From Immersiella caudata (Eukaryota; Ascomycota; Sordariomycetes; Sordariales; Lasiosphaeriaceae): a stretch of 64,000 nucleotides of DNA. Numbering within the stretch: position 1 is the first letter of the stretch; every line of letters starts with the position of its first letter. The position numbers and the translations under genes are program-made. The notes beneath the pieces were generated by a model. It saw only the letters and a program-made list of their open reading frames with translations. It ran no database searches and had not been told where the DNA came from. Where the stretch lies: assembly GCA_030512335.1 (NCBI GenBank), contig JAULSU010000007.1, positions 3,720,001-3,784,000 of the forward strand. The letters run 5' to 3'. This document shows positions 1 to 10,283 of this stretch, one piece after another.

Positions 1-1
1 G

Positions 2-667
2 CTGTATGACTTCAACTCCCGCTCTTGGACAGTCCTCCCAGACTCTCCTGCGCCTGCCGCAGCCGCTGCATACACAGACACCACACTCTACACCATCAGC
101 CAATCCACCTCCTCTCCCGACCTCTCGGGCACCATCAACTACCTGCGCCTCCTCAACAATCCCACCGAACGCGAAAAGCCTGGCGCCTTGGCCTGGAAAA
201 CCGTCACATTCCCTACCAACCCACTGACACCAGGTCCTCATCCTCGAGAGGGCGCTGCGCTGGTGCCGCTCACCACAGGCCACGGACGCCACTATCTCGT
301 CTACATGTTCGGATGTGCCGATACTGGGGAACTCTCGCCCGAGTCGTTCTACTCAGACATTTGGACTCTCCAGCTTCCCTCTCACGGGTTCACGGCTGCC
401 ACGGTAAAGGACAAAATTCGAGACAAGCTGTTGCACCACAGCTCAGGAGCGTTCAGCTGGGCAGCGGCGGAGTTGATCGCAACGGAGCAGATGCAGCCAG
501 ATGGGAAGGTACATCCCGGACCGAGGGCGCTGTTTGGAGTAGATTCGTGCTTCGATGGAAAGGGGGTTGTGTTTTGGGGCGGCGTGAATGCCAAGGGAGA
601 GAAGGAGGCGGACGGGTGGATCCTCGCGCTTGCGTATGGGTATGCAGATAATGACCGATTTGAGTAG
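2..667 (+). CDS. Kelch-like beta-propeller protein, 3' part only
   Basis: The frame is open from the first bases of the window to TAG at 665-667, so the 5' part lies outside. The visible 221 residues contain beta-propeller-like strands, including a turn around Tyr-Met-Phe-Gly-Cys-Ala and a Val-Val-Phe-Trp-Gly-Gly-Val segment, each followed by a Trp-Thr-Leu or Trp-Ile-Leu type strand. This resembles fungal galactose-oxidase/kelch proteins of the nitrile-specifier type, which act as binding scaffolds. No catalytic residues can be assigned. No intron is needed in the visible part. The family call comes from the repeat pattern only. Confidence 0.6.
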   Translation: MYDFNSRSWTVLPDSPAPAAAAAYTDTTLYTISQSTSSPDLSGTINYLRLLNNPTEREKPGALAWKTVTFPTNPLTPGPHPREGAALVPLTTGHGRHYLVYMFGCADTGELSPESFYSDIWTLQLPSHGFTAATVKDKIRDKLLHHSSGAFSWAAAELIATEQMQPDGKVHPGPRALFGVDSCFDGKGVVFWGGVNAKGEKEADGWILALAYGYADNDRFE

Positions 668-845
668 AGTTTCTTTGTTGTTGGATGTAAGATGGTGAGA
701 ACGGGAGCGTGTTCAGTCTGCTCCGCTATCACGTCGAAGGGACAGGCTGTCTGGAGCATGGATAGGAAGCAATGAATTGTTTACGTCCCGTGCAATCAAT
801 AACATTATCAAGCCCCAACCTTCCAATCTCCAAGATGACGCATTT

Positions 846-2758
846 TTACACAACCAAACCCTTCACCTGCTTGAAGCCCTTCACTTTTACATCCCTCCAC
901 ACCAATACCGAAGCGATCGACACTGCCTGAATCGCCGTCGACGCAATGAGCATCCACTTTTGCGCCTCACTATACGCAGAATTGATCGCGCTCTTCGTCG
1001 GCGTCCCCATGGGAAACGACCGCTGCACAACCAACGACCCGTGAGTTTCGGTAAAGTTCCCCTTCGTCTCCGCAGGGAGATACTCCATCAACCGCTGCGG
1101 GAAAATCCCGTTCCAAATCGCCGCAGCGACGGTAGATCCCACGGCTCCGCCGACGCTGGCAAACATTGACTCGACTGCGAGCACGACGGCGATGTACTGA
1201 TGCGTCGTGGCCGCCATGGCTGCAATCTGTTCGCAGATGACGAGGGTTCCGCCGGACAGAGCGATAAAGATTTAGCACAAGAAGATATACCTGAACTCTA
1301 CGCCCTTGGTGCGGAAGCGAAGCATCAAGCTGATACCGAGGATGGTAAGCGGGATGCTGAAGTAGAGAGCGACGGGCTTGAAGCGGCCGTTGTAGCGGAT
1401 GACGAGGCCGACGATGATGGACCAGAAACACGAGCCGATGCTGTAGATGTTCATGACGTAGCTGGCGGGTGTGATTTCGAGGTAGACGACGGTTTGGAGG
1501 AAGGAGAAGAAGTAGCTGTCCCAGATGTAAAAGGAGATGAAGAGAGTACCCGCGAGGATACAGTCGCCAAGGACAGTGCAGTCTTTGAGGAGGGAGTAGG
1601 GGATGAAAGTCTTGGGGGCAAAGTACTTCTCCCAGACGACGAAGAGGATCAGGAGCACGAAGCCGGTGACGAGGAAGCCGAGGATGAGCGGGGAGCGCTA
1701 TTGTCGGGGCTGGCGGTTGTAAATGCTGAAAGGTAGGAAGAAGAGGGCGAGGCCGGCGATGATGAGGAGGCGGAAGAGGTCGAACTCGACGGCGTAATAC
1801 TTGACGGATTGCCAGGCGGTGCGGTTGGATTGCTCTCGCTTGGGGAGGAGGCCGGCTTTTTCGGCGCGGCGGGCGTTAACGTAGAAGAGGTAGAGCAGCA
1901 GCATGCAGATGACGGGGGTGGTGATGGAGAAGGCGCCGTAACCCCATCGCCATCTGGGGCCGTCGAGGAAGGCTTTGGCGAGGGGGCCTCCTATCCAGGT
2001 GGTGATGATGTAGGGGGATGCAGCGAACGCAAGCATGAAGCCTCTGTTTTTCAAGTGGGTTGTGTCCGCGATGAAGATGGAGATGCTGTAGATATGCCGT
2101 TGTATCTGAAGGTAGCGTCATTAGCAAACGTATCATGCGGGAGCTGTTAGGACTGGAGTACATACCCAACCCAATAGAAAACCTGGGCTGTAGCATAGGT
2201 CTCAACATTCTAGCAGGCCGCCATCATGATGAGTCCGATAATAAGTGAGCAAAGGCAAAGCACAAAGCCCTGAGGCCGACTCCAGATATCGAGAACCTTC
2301 GCCAACGGGAGTTTGGACAGGCCGGCGATGAGCCCCGACATGATGCTCGTTGTCGCCGTGATTCCATGGAGTCTGAAGTCGCTGGTGACATAAGCAACCA
2401 AAGAGTTGCTCATGCTAGACTGCATGGCATCCATAAAGTAGATGAACCAAATGCTGCAGACTGTTAGTAAGCATCTCAATTTCTCCCCTGGCGCCGATCG
2501 CGTGGACAGAGCTTACCTGACATTAGCCAGGATGAGGTCCCTTCTCGTCCATACCTTGGTAAATGCCTCGATGCGCTGGACACCGGCCTGAGCAGTAGTG
2601 TCGATCTCGTCCGAGTTGGTGGACGCGCCGTCGCCAGGGGTCGGAGCAACACCGACGTTGGCCTCCTTGTCGCTGGATTTCTTCTCGTTGGCGGCTTCAT
2701 CTTCCGCGACCGGCTCGTCGGCGAAGCGAAACCGGTCCAAGGGGCTTCGGAATCTCAT
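846..2758 (-). pseudogene. Siderophore-iron transporter (SIT, MirB-like MFS), disrupted
   Basis: Reading down the minus strand, the N-terminus is charged (from ATG 2756-2758). The first helix reads IWFIYFMDAMQSS, followed by LPLAKVLDIWSRPQGF. Both are characteristic of the siderophore-transporter branch of the major facilitator superfamily (12-14 helices, uptake of ferric siderophores). Introns are 2454-2516 and 2106-2165. The frame is broken by in-frame stops at 2210-2212, 1698-1700 and 1272-1274. In each case homology expects Gln or Trp (MAAC-stop-NVETYA, QPRQ-stop-RSPLI, IFLC-stop-IFIALSGGT). A missing nucleotide near 2090 breaks the frame after YNGIS. All three stops fit C:G to T:A changes in a CpA context. 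The C-terminal VKGFKQVKG tail is still recognisable, so decay is recent. A full-length product is very unlikely. Confidence 0.85.
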
Positions 2759-2872
2759 GGTTGGTCCCTGGGAGAAAATGTCTGAGCGACTGGAGAGGAA
2801 GAACCGTCTTGTGATGAGTGCGCGGAGGTGAGGACGCAGGACTCGCAGCACGAGAAGCGCGAGTTCAACTAC

Positions 2873-2881
2873 TTATCAGAT
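2873..2881 (-). promoter_or_regulatory. GATA (SreA/iron repressor-type) box 1
   Basis: The minus strand reads ATCTGATAA, a perfect match to ATCWGATAA, the extended GATA site described for SreA-type iron repressors. It lies 115 bp upstream of the siderophore transporter start, on the promoter side. Confidence 0.6.
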
Positions 2882-3185
2882 GATGAAAGTGGAGGAGCGG
2901 CGCCATTCCGGCGGTGTGGGTGAAGGGATGATCCGCATGCCATGCTGGAAGACTTTTCCTTCGCCCCTTGTAAAGACTCGGCGTCTGCTTCTGATTGAAC
3001 GTCAGGTCAAGGTTCATAATTTCCTAACTCGCATTTGAGGTACTCGTCAGAGAGGATTCCTGATGGCATCTTGGCGGCGATGATAAGCAAGCGGGTTGGA
3101 GTGGCTTGTCGCGGCTGCGTGTCCAAAGTGGGAAGTCTGGTGCGTGCTTGACGATGCGTGGGTGGAGTAGAATAAAATCAAAATT

Positions 3186-3194
3186 TTATCAGAT
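3186..3194 (-). promoter_or_regulatory. GATA (SreA-type) box 2
   Basis: Second perfect ATCTGATAA on the minus strand, 428 bp upstream of the siderophore transporter start and only 4 bp from the third copy. The tandem arrangement argues against chance. Confidence 0.6.
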
Positions 3195-3198
3195 GACC

Positions 3199-3207
3199 TT
3201 ATCAGAT
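3199..3207 (-). promoter_or_regulatory. GATA (SreA-type) box 3
   Basis: Third perfect ATCTGATAA on the minus strand. Boxes 2 and 3 have the same orientation and their start points are 13 bp apart. The rest of 2759-3524 shows no gene. Confidence 0.6.
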
Positions 3208-3524
3208 CTGATTACGACCAGTCCAATGACAGGGGGACCGGAACCGGCCTCGGCCGAGGAAAGCAACTCGCATGATTGACATCCTGGCCTGCTGCCATGG
3301 ATGGGATCCCCAATGCCAAAGTGCGCGTGGGTAGCGAGCGGGCTGCTCGTGACGGGAAATGAAAATCTCCAGCACCCAACAAGAGCAGACGGCTAGAATC
3401 TTAATCAGGTACAACAGTTACATTCTAACAGATGTTATACGCTGACTGACGGGTACACGCTACCGAGAATGCAGATGATCCTCGCTCTCAATTCCCCAAG
3501 CCTTTTCATCTTTCACCAACACAT

Positions 3525-4946
3525 TTAATAAGGTGGTCTCTTGAATCGGGTGCAACTGAACTGGAACGCACGAGCACAGACCTCGATGTGCTGATAGAAG
3601 CCATTGTTGCGAGGCGGGTTTTCGCTGAAACTGCCATGGGTATCCAAAATGATACAGCACTTGTTGTAGTCCAACCTCGGCGCACCCTGCCCGGTTCTAT
3701 TGACTTCCCGCGCAATCAATCTCATGACTGGAGAAATCCTCCGCAGTCTGGTGTCGCTGCCCCAACGTGTCTCCTCTTCCTCGATTCGATCCAATGCGTG
3801 ATGCACTTCAAACTCCAGATGGTCGAGTTCGAGGCATCGGACCATGCTGTGTCGCAGGCCGTGCAGACTCTCATCGTCTAGCCTTTGCGTGCGTGCGGGC
3901 GCGTGGGTTTGTATTTGCATACGTACCCGGTGCAGTATGTCTCGCGCGTGGTACCAACTTGTTGGGAACAGTGCATGCCGGTGTAACTTGGGGAAACACA
4001 TTCCCACCCGAGTCAACCTTTGGAGGTCATCAATCGAAAGGCTGTTGAAGAACTATTCCAAGACGTGTCCTTGGATCTTCCTCGCGAAGTAGTGCACAGA
4101 AAAGGTGTTGTGCTTGTACAGCAAAACTCTTCCCTCTTCATGCAAAGCACGGCAGGTGCGGAGTAGCGCGGGCCCAGGCCAGTCTCTCGGCGGCGATGTG
4201 CGGCGACGACCTGGTGTGGCCACGGCCTTTTCTTCATTCCCACGCTGCGCCAGACGGATCGGATGCGGGAGGACGAAGATGAGTTCCAAGAAGTGCTTCC
4301 GATTTTCGCAATTCAGTTGGTAGAGCCAAGACGTCTTCTCCTGGGTGAGTTCGTCTGCTGTTGGCAGGGCCTCAACTTTGCTCGTTTCAGGGTGGCGGTA
4401 CACCACCGTAGCATTCAACACGGAAGCTGTCAACCCTTGCCGAAGATGATGTTCGGCCGGATGGGGTAGTCGTCGGTCCCTGCGGGGTACCATAGGGATG
4501 ATCAAGAGCCTACCGGCTGACCCTGGCAAACTTGCCAAGGGGCTTCCACCTGCCGTAGGAAGGTTTCCAGCGGGGGCAGAAGAACCTCCAGCAGCGGTGG
4601 TAGGGCTTCGAATCATAATGTTGGGAGGTCCGGGAGTGCCTCCCATGAAAGTGAAAACTGGTACCGCGCCCCGCGTGGGTTGTGTCCGTGAATTGTCGCC
4701 CGTGGCCGTGGTGGATGAATCCCTGGCGGGGCCAGAGGAACCTCCAGCTACAACAGGTGTGGTTGTTTTAGTATTTGGCGTCACGGGAGTAATTGGACTT
4801 GTGGGAGTGGTGGCGGACGAGGTGCTGGCGGTGGAATCGCTTTGGTCGGTGGTCCCATTGTCTCCAGACGACCGGTTCTCGTCGACTGTTTCCAAGTCCG
4901 GCGGCTGTTTCAACGAGTGCGAGTGTCTGTGACCCGGGTTTGACAT
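3525..4946 (-). pseudogene. F-box-like/DUF7730-type protein with one in-frame stop
   Basis: From ATG 4944-4946 there is a Ser/Thr/Pro-rich N-terminal third. It is followed by ALLRTCRALHEEGRVLLYKHNTF, the signature of the large fungal family with an F-box-like or 2EXR/DUF7730 module (leucine/arginine stretch, then 'LLY..NTF'). TAG at 4053-4055 interrupts it after GHVLE. Exactly the same frame stays open for another 163 codons (FFNSLSIDDLQRLTRVGM...) to 3525, and this downstream part looks like the normal continuation of the fold. No GT-AG intron removes the stop. Probable Trp or Gln codon changed to TAG. If the protein is made, it ends at residue 297. Family role unknown; these proteins are often assumed to be ubiquitin-ligase adaptors. 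Confidence 0.5.
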
Positions 4947-5460
4947 CTCTGTAATCGCGCCTGTCAGAGTTGCGCTGGACGAGAGCCGAACGAAATCACA
5001 GTGACGTGCCTGAAAAGAATGATGGCTGGGCAGGGTGCCACGGCGATGTATGTAGGCGATAGCGAATGGATTGTTGATATTATGAATGTGCTGAGCCGTG
5101 GGCTACAGTAACGAGCGGACAAGGCGAGCGATGTTTGTTTGATCAACTGTTTGGAGAGGAAAACTGCCCGACGCCCTGGCCGGCGATGAGGATTTGCAGC
5201 TGCCGTTGCGCCTTCCTTCTTGTTGATTAGCCCGGTACCGGCATCGCTTCCGCGACCGAAGCTGCTGAACCTCTTTTTTTTCTTTCCAGCGGGCAGGTAC
5301 TAAGAGCATGGATTCGCTTCGCGACGGGAATTTCCCATTGCCTTTGGTCGACCGCAAAGCCTCTCTGTCTTACCAGCGTACGACTCACAACAGCCTCTCT
5401 GGTGCAAAAACCCAGTCCTCATCGCCAACCTCGATATTCATTCTTTTGGCTCATCTCACC

Positions 5461-6336
5461 ATGTCAATTTCATCAAATCCCATGGGTCCGGAAGTCAAGC
5501 CGCCGGTGGAGGCCCTGCCCGAGCTCCCACGCCGCACTCTGAGCACCTCTGCTCGCCGCACGTCCCGCAAGTTCTCCCGGCGGTCAACGGCGGCGAGCTT
5601 GGGAAGTCGCTACGCCAACGTCACCGATCCGTTTCCCCAAGTTGTCCCCATTGGCATGCCCAAGTCGGAATCGCGTTTGCGTTAGGACCGCCTGCTGGAT
5701 TACTTCGAGATGTTTCTGCTTGTTGCGGGCATCGTCATCCTTTTCACTTCTCTCATCCCGACGAGGAAGAACAGGCGGTTCGATATTGACAAGAGAGTAA
5801 CCGATCCTGTTGGAGTCTTCGTCTTTGGAGTACCGCTGGTATATACCCTCTGTGTCTTCTCGAGAGCGGATAGCTGATGTTGATCTCTCTGCAAGGGCGT
5901 CATGACACTTCTCACAATGGGCCTTCGGGAGTGCATCCACCTCCACATTCCTCGAGACTCCAGCGATACACCCGGTTTGCGCCGCGATCGAATGTCGCCC
6001 CTAGAAGTACTTTGGACACTGTGGCTCCGGTGCATTGTGTTCCTCTACGCGTCCGTATGCCCGTTTCTGCTCATTATGGGACCGTGGGGCCTTTCCGCGA
6101 GAAGACAGCTGAGGGTTCAGCACGAGATTCACCGTGGGCCGGTACCAGTTCCTAAGTCGAGGATGACTGGAATATTCGCCGCAGAGGTCATCCTCGTTGT
6201 TTTTTCCGCCGTTGTTGCTACCATCATGGCATGTCTAGTTGTGGACGCGATGAATAGACTCGTGGAATTTTCGAGGGGTGAAAAGCCGTTGGATTTGGAG
6301 AAGTCTGGTGTGCGTCGATCTGCCACTCGGGCTTGA
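5461..6336 (+). pseudogene. Small multi-span membrane protein with one in-frame stop
   Basis: The start at 5461 has a good fungal context (CTCACCATG). The N-terminus is Ser/Arg-rich (ARRTSRKFSRRST). TAG at 5683-5685 follows ESRLR. The same frame then encodes DRLLDYFEMFLLVAGIVILF, a clear membrane helix. An in-phase 57-nt intron 5839-5895 (GTATAT...GCTGAT...GCAAG) removes two TGA codons and joins to MTLLTMGLRECIH, followed by two further helix-rich segments to 6336. Without the TAG it would be about 270 residues with four helices. An alternative is translation from the ATG at 5710, giving a shorter intact protein. Family not recognised. Confidence 0.45.
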
Positions 6337-6846
6337 TGGCTGGTGGTTTCGGCCGCCTCAGAGTATTAAAACCTCTTAGTATGGCTAGAGTAATAGATTA
6401 CGTTAATATGCCTTGGGGTATCGAGCTTCGCGCCAGTCATGTTCAAGCGCCTTGAAAGGTCGCGACGGCCGAGTTGGCGGACGTCTGAAGCTTCATTGTT
6501 TGTGGGGATGCCGTGGCCCAGAGCGGAGCGCCGCGCCAAGCCTCCACTGACTGCACTCTCATCCAGGGACTACCCGCAAGGCTCTGCTACCCAACTGCAG
6601 TAGGGGCGGCGTGATGCAGGCGATGAGAAGTTGAAGGCTTTTCTCCTCTAGCCGCAAGTCTTGCTGCCGTGCGGTCTCGAATATGGAACAGCCCTGGCGG
6701 CCCGGACCCCAAGCCATGGTTGGGTCGTTCACTGCGGGGCTGTGAGCTACCCCGCGGTTTCTGAACGCGCCACAGACGCGACCCATCATTTCCCCAACCC
6801 ATCGCAACACCTCACCTCTGCATCATCTTCATCACCAAGGAACACA

Positions 6847-7612
6847 ATGTGCGTCTGCCGACTCCCCAACACCATCCCTCCCCGCATCAATTGCTAACTC
6901 CTCGTCCAGGATAGAGCCCTCCCTCCGACTCCGCCGCGCCATCCGCGCCAACGATCCCCTCCTCGTCAAGCGCATCCTCCGCTCGCACCCCCACCTCCTC
7001 CACAACCCCGACCACTCCGTCATGGGCGACGCCAACTCCTCCCTCCACCTCGCCGCCTCCCTCGGCCACCTCGCCATATGCAAAATCCTCGTCGAGCTCG
7101 GCCACGAAGATGGGACCCCCGCACTCAACGACCCCCATCAGACAGCCCTCATGCAGGCCGCGGCCGCGGGCCACACCGAAGTCGTACATTTCCTCGCTGA
7201 GCGCGACCCCGTTTCCATCCTCCGCCAGGATGTCCGCGGACGGGACGCCATCATGGAAGCTAGTTTAAACGGTCACGACACGGTGGTACAGATACTGTTG
7301 ACGTTTGCCTCGGGAGGTGCAGCCGCCGCGCTCGCGCAGGCGGATGTAGACGGGAATACGGCGCTGCACTTTGCGAGCAGCAATGGGAACTTGTTGGTGT
7401 TGAGGACGCTTTTGGCGGCGGGGGCGGACGCGGGGAGGAAGAATGTTTGGAATTGGACGGCTGAGGCGTATAGCGCGACGGTGCAGGCGGAGGTGTATCT
7501 AAAGGGGTTGGTGGCTGATGTGGAGAGGAGGAAGATGGCGAGGAGGGAGGAGACGGGGAAGAAGGGGGGTGCGGTGAGGATGGTGGAGAAGGATGGGGAG
7601 ATGGGGGATTGA
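6847..7612 (+). CDS. Ankyrin-repeat protein; start codon split by an intron
   Basis: The ankyrin frame is open from 6910 and has no upstream ATG before residue MGDANSS at 7022. The best model is a first exon ending in 'AT' (6847-6848), a 61-nt intron 6849-6909 (GTGCGT...TTGCTAACTC...GTCCAG) and 'G' at 6910, giving Met-Ile-Glu-Pro-Ser-Leu-Arg-Leu-Arg-Arg-Ala-Ile. The protein is about 234 residues. It has four ankyrin-type units (SSLHLAASLGHLAICKILVE, TALMQAAAAGHTEVVHFL, DAIMEASLNGHDTVVQILL, TALHFASSNGNLLVLRTLL) and a Lys/Glu-rich C-terminal tail. Ankyrin proteins act as protein-binding scaffolds; the partner is unknown. The tRNA-Trp gene lies 200 bp downstream. Confidence 0.75.
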
Positions 7613-7814
7613 GGGGGAGTGGGAGGTTTGCTTGGTCTTGTTGCTGTTCAAGGGATTTGGCTTCGGGTTTGGAGGGTGTATTGGCAGTGCGAGGAGTTGG
7701 GTGTTCTTGGTGGAGCAGGAGATATCCTTGGCTGGTGGAACAAAGGGTTCGTGGTCCCCGTACGTCCGGAACGGAAGAGGCTCTCAACAACAACAGATCT
7801 TCGACAACAATGCA

Positions 7815-7886
7815 GGTCTCGTGGCGCAACGGTAGCGCGTTCGACTCCAGATCGAAAGCTTATCCGTTCAAATCGGGTCGGGGTCA
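7815..7886 (+). tRNA. tRNA-Trp (CCA)
   Basis: All four arms fold. The acceptor is GGTCTCG with CGGGGTC (G-U pairs) and discriminator A. The D stem is GCGC/GCGC around AACGGTA. The anticodon stem is TTCGA/TCGAA around CTCCAGA (anticodon CCA). The T arm is ATCCG/CGGGT around TTCAAAT. It is 72 nt long and has no intron. Confidence 0.95.
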
Positions 7887-8651
7887 TACACCGGCAACAT
7901 CGCCAGCTTGGGTTGATGGAGTTGCATTTTTGGCGAGATTTGGGTGGGCCAGGAGTGGATTGCAAGCCGCGATCGTCTTTTTGCGCTTCAGTGGAGTGCG
8001 TGGGTGTTATGATCTGGGCGAATCGGCAACTCAGGGCCTGGGACGGCGCAGCCACGGGACGCTCTCGGGATATGACTCCTTCATTTTGACATCGACCACA
8101 AGAGCAGCGGTATTGACGACGGAACGGTGAATCCTGAAAGGGTCTTCACTGCGAACAGTCACATTCGGCGGCATGTGGTGGATTGTTTGTCCTACTCAGT
8201 CATGCAGCACGCATTCCTAGAGCGTGACTCGCAAAGATGACCTCGCTGAATCACAGCACTGGACAAAAAGGCTATTCACTTGCCACATTCCCAGCATCGG
8301 ACGACCAGCCACGAGAGAATGCGCTTTCGGTGGCTGCCAGAGAGCTTCGTGGTTGTCGGCTCAGCACATCAGTGGATATGTTGAGTGGGTGAGCTCAACA
8401 GCGATAAGAGCACAAGCGAGCCACGGGGTTCATGAGCTGCTTATTGTATAGAGGCAGTATGGATGAAGTTCACAGTTTGTGCTTCCAGGTTGGCAACGCC
8501 AGAATGCCGCTCTGTATCATCGCCATTGCTGCCTCAGCAGTATAAATTACAATGTCGATCTGCTATCATCGCCACCCAGATAGCTCAACACTATTATACA
8601 CTGTTTACAAAGAACACTACACCTATCAAAACACATTCCCACAGCTTCAAC
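7887..8651 (+). other. No gene seen
   Basis: About 765 bp downstream of tRNA-Trp. Open frames here are short and unlike known families. A TATA-like tataaatta occurs at 8541-8549, about 110 bp before the small gene candidate at 8652. Confidence 0.5.
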
Positions 8652-8948
8652 ATGGTCGACTCCCACACCACCGACGAAACAATCGCGACTCCGCTGCATC
8701 CCCATGCTGCCTCTTGCGACGTGCGATCCACGAGATGGCCGGGTTGGGATGAAGGCAACTCTAAGTGTTTCATGTATCTCTGTTTCCGCGATCGTCTTGG
8801 TACACGCCGGTGGAATACAACACTTGTGGGCTTGTTTCCTCCATGGATGAATATTCTTGCTAGGCCTCCTGCATATCTGTTAGAAGGAAGGTCTCCTACC
8901 GAGCACGAGCTTAATCAGTCCGATGAATGTGCTCCGTCTGAGCCGTGA
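8652..8948 (+). CDS. Small hypothetical protein (98 aa)
   Basis: ATG at 8652 in a fair context (TTCAACATGG) opens a 98-residue frame starting MVDSHTTDET and ending in an acidic DECAPSEP tail. It has one Trp/Tyr-rich stretch but no recognisable domain, signal peptide or membrane helix. A TATA-like element about 110 bp upstream and the CA-rich leader resemble a fungal promoter. The frame is open further upstream to 8463, but that part looks like leader. Chance open frame not excluded. Confidence 0.3.
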   Translation: MVDSHTTDETIATPLHPHAASCDVRSTRWPGWDEGNSKCFMYLCFRDRLGTRRWNTTLVGLFPPWMNILARPPAYLLEGRSPTEHELNQSDECAPSEP

Positions 8949-9383
8949 GCACGAAAGTGTAGATACATACTCTATGGTGGCTTGCTGTAGTTTAGACATC
9001 GTGGGGCGTTAGTGAATCCACCGAGTGTCCTTCAACATCATTCGTTTGTTGAGGTTTCGTCCCATACCTCGCCGAGTTTCATCCCGCCGTGCGCGTGCCG
9101 TGTTCAGCAGTGTGCATTCAGCGAGCGAAGGCGGCTATGACGATTCAATGATTCCCACCCGTGCTGTTCCCCATGAACAATGGGATCAGTGCAACAGCGT
9201 GAATCACCGACATGGCTGCATGGCATTCTTTCACCCTCGACTGGTATGTATATATTCTTCACAACTACCGACTTCTCTGACCCTCCCCCTTACCATCATC
9301 CATCACTGCTTCCACCGTTTGGAACCTTGAGACCTCGACATCTGCTGATCATTCCATCATCTTGGTCGAACAACCCCTGAGTT

Positions 9384-10283
9384 ATGCAACCTCTGAGCTT
9401 CGCATCTCCTCTTAGGTCTCAGCCCACGAAAAACACCATGCAGGGTTTCAACCCGATCAGCGGCTTCGACACTGGCCCCATGCCTGGTCAAGCCCCTGCA
9501 CCGAATGCTGGCTTCAACCCACGGAGTGGACGTGATCTCGGTCCTGCTCCCCCTACCAGACAACCCGCCTTGTCCGGACAATGGCCTAATGTAGCTCCAA
9601 CTTGTGGCTACCAACCCGCCATCGCTCCGCCACCTGCAGTTCCGGCTCCGGCCTATTACCAACAAGCCCCGGTTCCTGCTCCGGTGGCTCTTGCGCTGAC
9701 CCCACTCTCTTTCCCGACCCCAGCAGTCATGGCCGCCGCGCTGTCAACAAGTTTGTTCGCCGCCCAACCCGCACCTCCGACAGCCGAAATCCCGCTGAAG
9801 CCTACACCGGGTACATTCCCACCGCCAATCTACCAAATCACCTGGCCGCCGGCCTGCACAGTGATCGCCGCACCCACGCCAGCCACCGCTAGCACCGCCC
9901 TCACCCTCCCGGCTTCCACCAACCCTCCCGTCTCCTGCCCTCGCGACCACGTCCTCGTCCGCCTCCTCCTCACCCCCCACGAACCTTGGACCACCGCCGA
10001 CCGCAACACCACCCCGCTCCCCTTCTACGAACTCTGGGTCCCTGAGACTCTCACCATCGGCAAGTTCCTCCAAGTACTTGGACGCCCTGCCGACAGGACA
10101 ATCATCTACGAAGTCGCCGCCGCAGGAAACGGGAAGTGGTACAAGGGACTTGAGGTGCACGGATATCTCCCTGGTGTCTTGGCGAAGACGCTGCAGAGCA
10201 TTGGTTGGGATAGCTCGAGATCAGGGAGGATTGGGGAGGTGGGGCAGAGGGAGGAGTTGAATTTGTGGTTTGGGTATCGGTGA
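9384..10283 (+). CDS. Pro/Ala-rich hypothetical protein with conserved-looking C-terminus
   Basis: Intronless 299-residue frame from ATG 9384 (a second ATG at 9438 is also plausible). Residues 1-185 are low-complexity Pro/Ala/Gln sequence and predicted disordered. From about residue 188 the composition changes to a compact domain of about 110 residues containing VLVRLLLTPHEPW, LPFYELWVPETLTIG and GNGKWYKGLEV, ending LNLWFGYR. The pattern (disordered linker plus small alpha/beta C-terminal domain) is common in fungal proteins of unknown function. No signal peptide or membrane helix. I do not recognise the family. Confidence 0.6.
   Translation: MQPLSFASPLRSQPTKNTMQGFNPISGFDTGPMPGQAPAPNAGFNPRSGRDLGPAPPTRQPALSGQWPNVAPTCGYQPAIAPPPAVPAPAYYQQAPVPAPVALALTPLSFPTPAVMAAALSTSLFAAQPAPPTAEIPLKPTPGTFPPPIYQITWPPACTVIAAPTPATASTALTLPASTNPPVSCPRDHVLVRLLLTPHEPWTTADRNTTPLPFYELWVPETLTIGKFLQVLGRPADRTIIYEVAAAGNGKWYKGLEVHGYLPGVLAKTLQSIGWDSSRSGRIGEVGQREELNLWFGYR

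Noticed and set aside
7609..8130. Open plus-strand frames downstream of the ankyrin gene
   Set aside because: They run through the tRNA-Trp gene and have no domain content.
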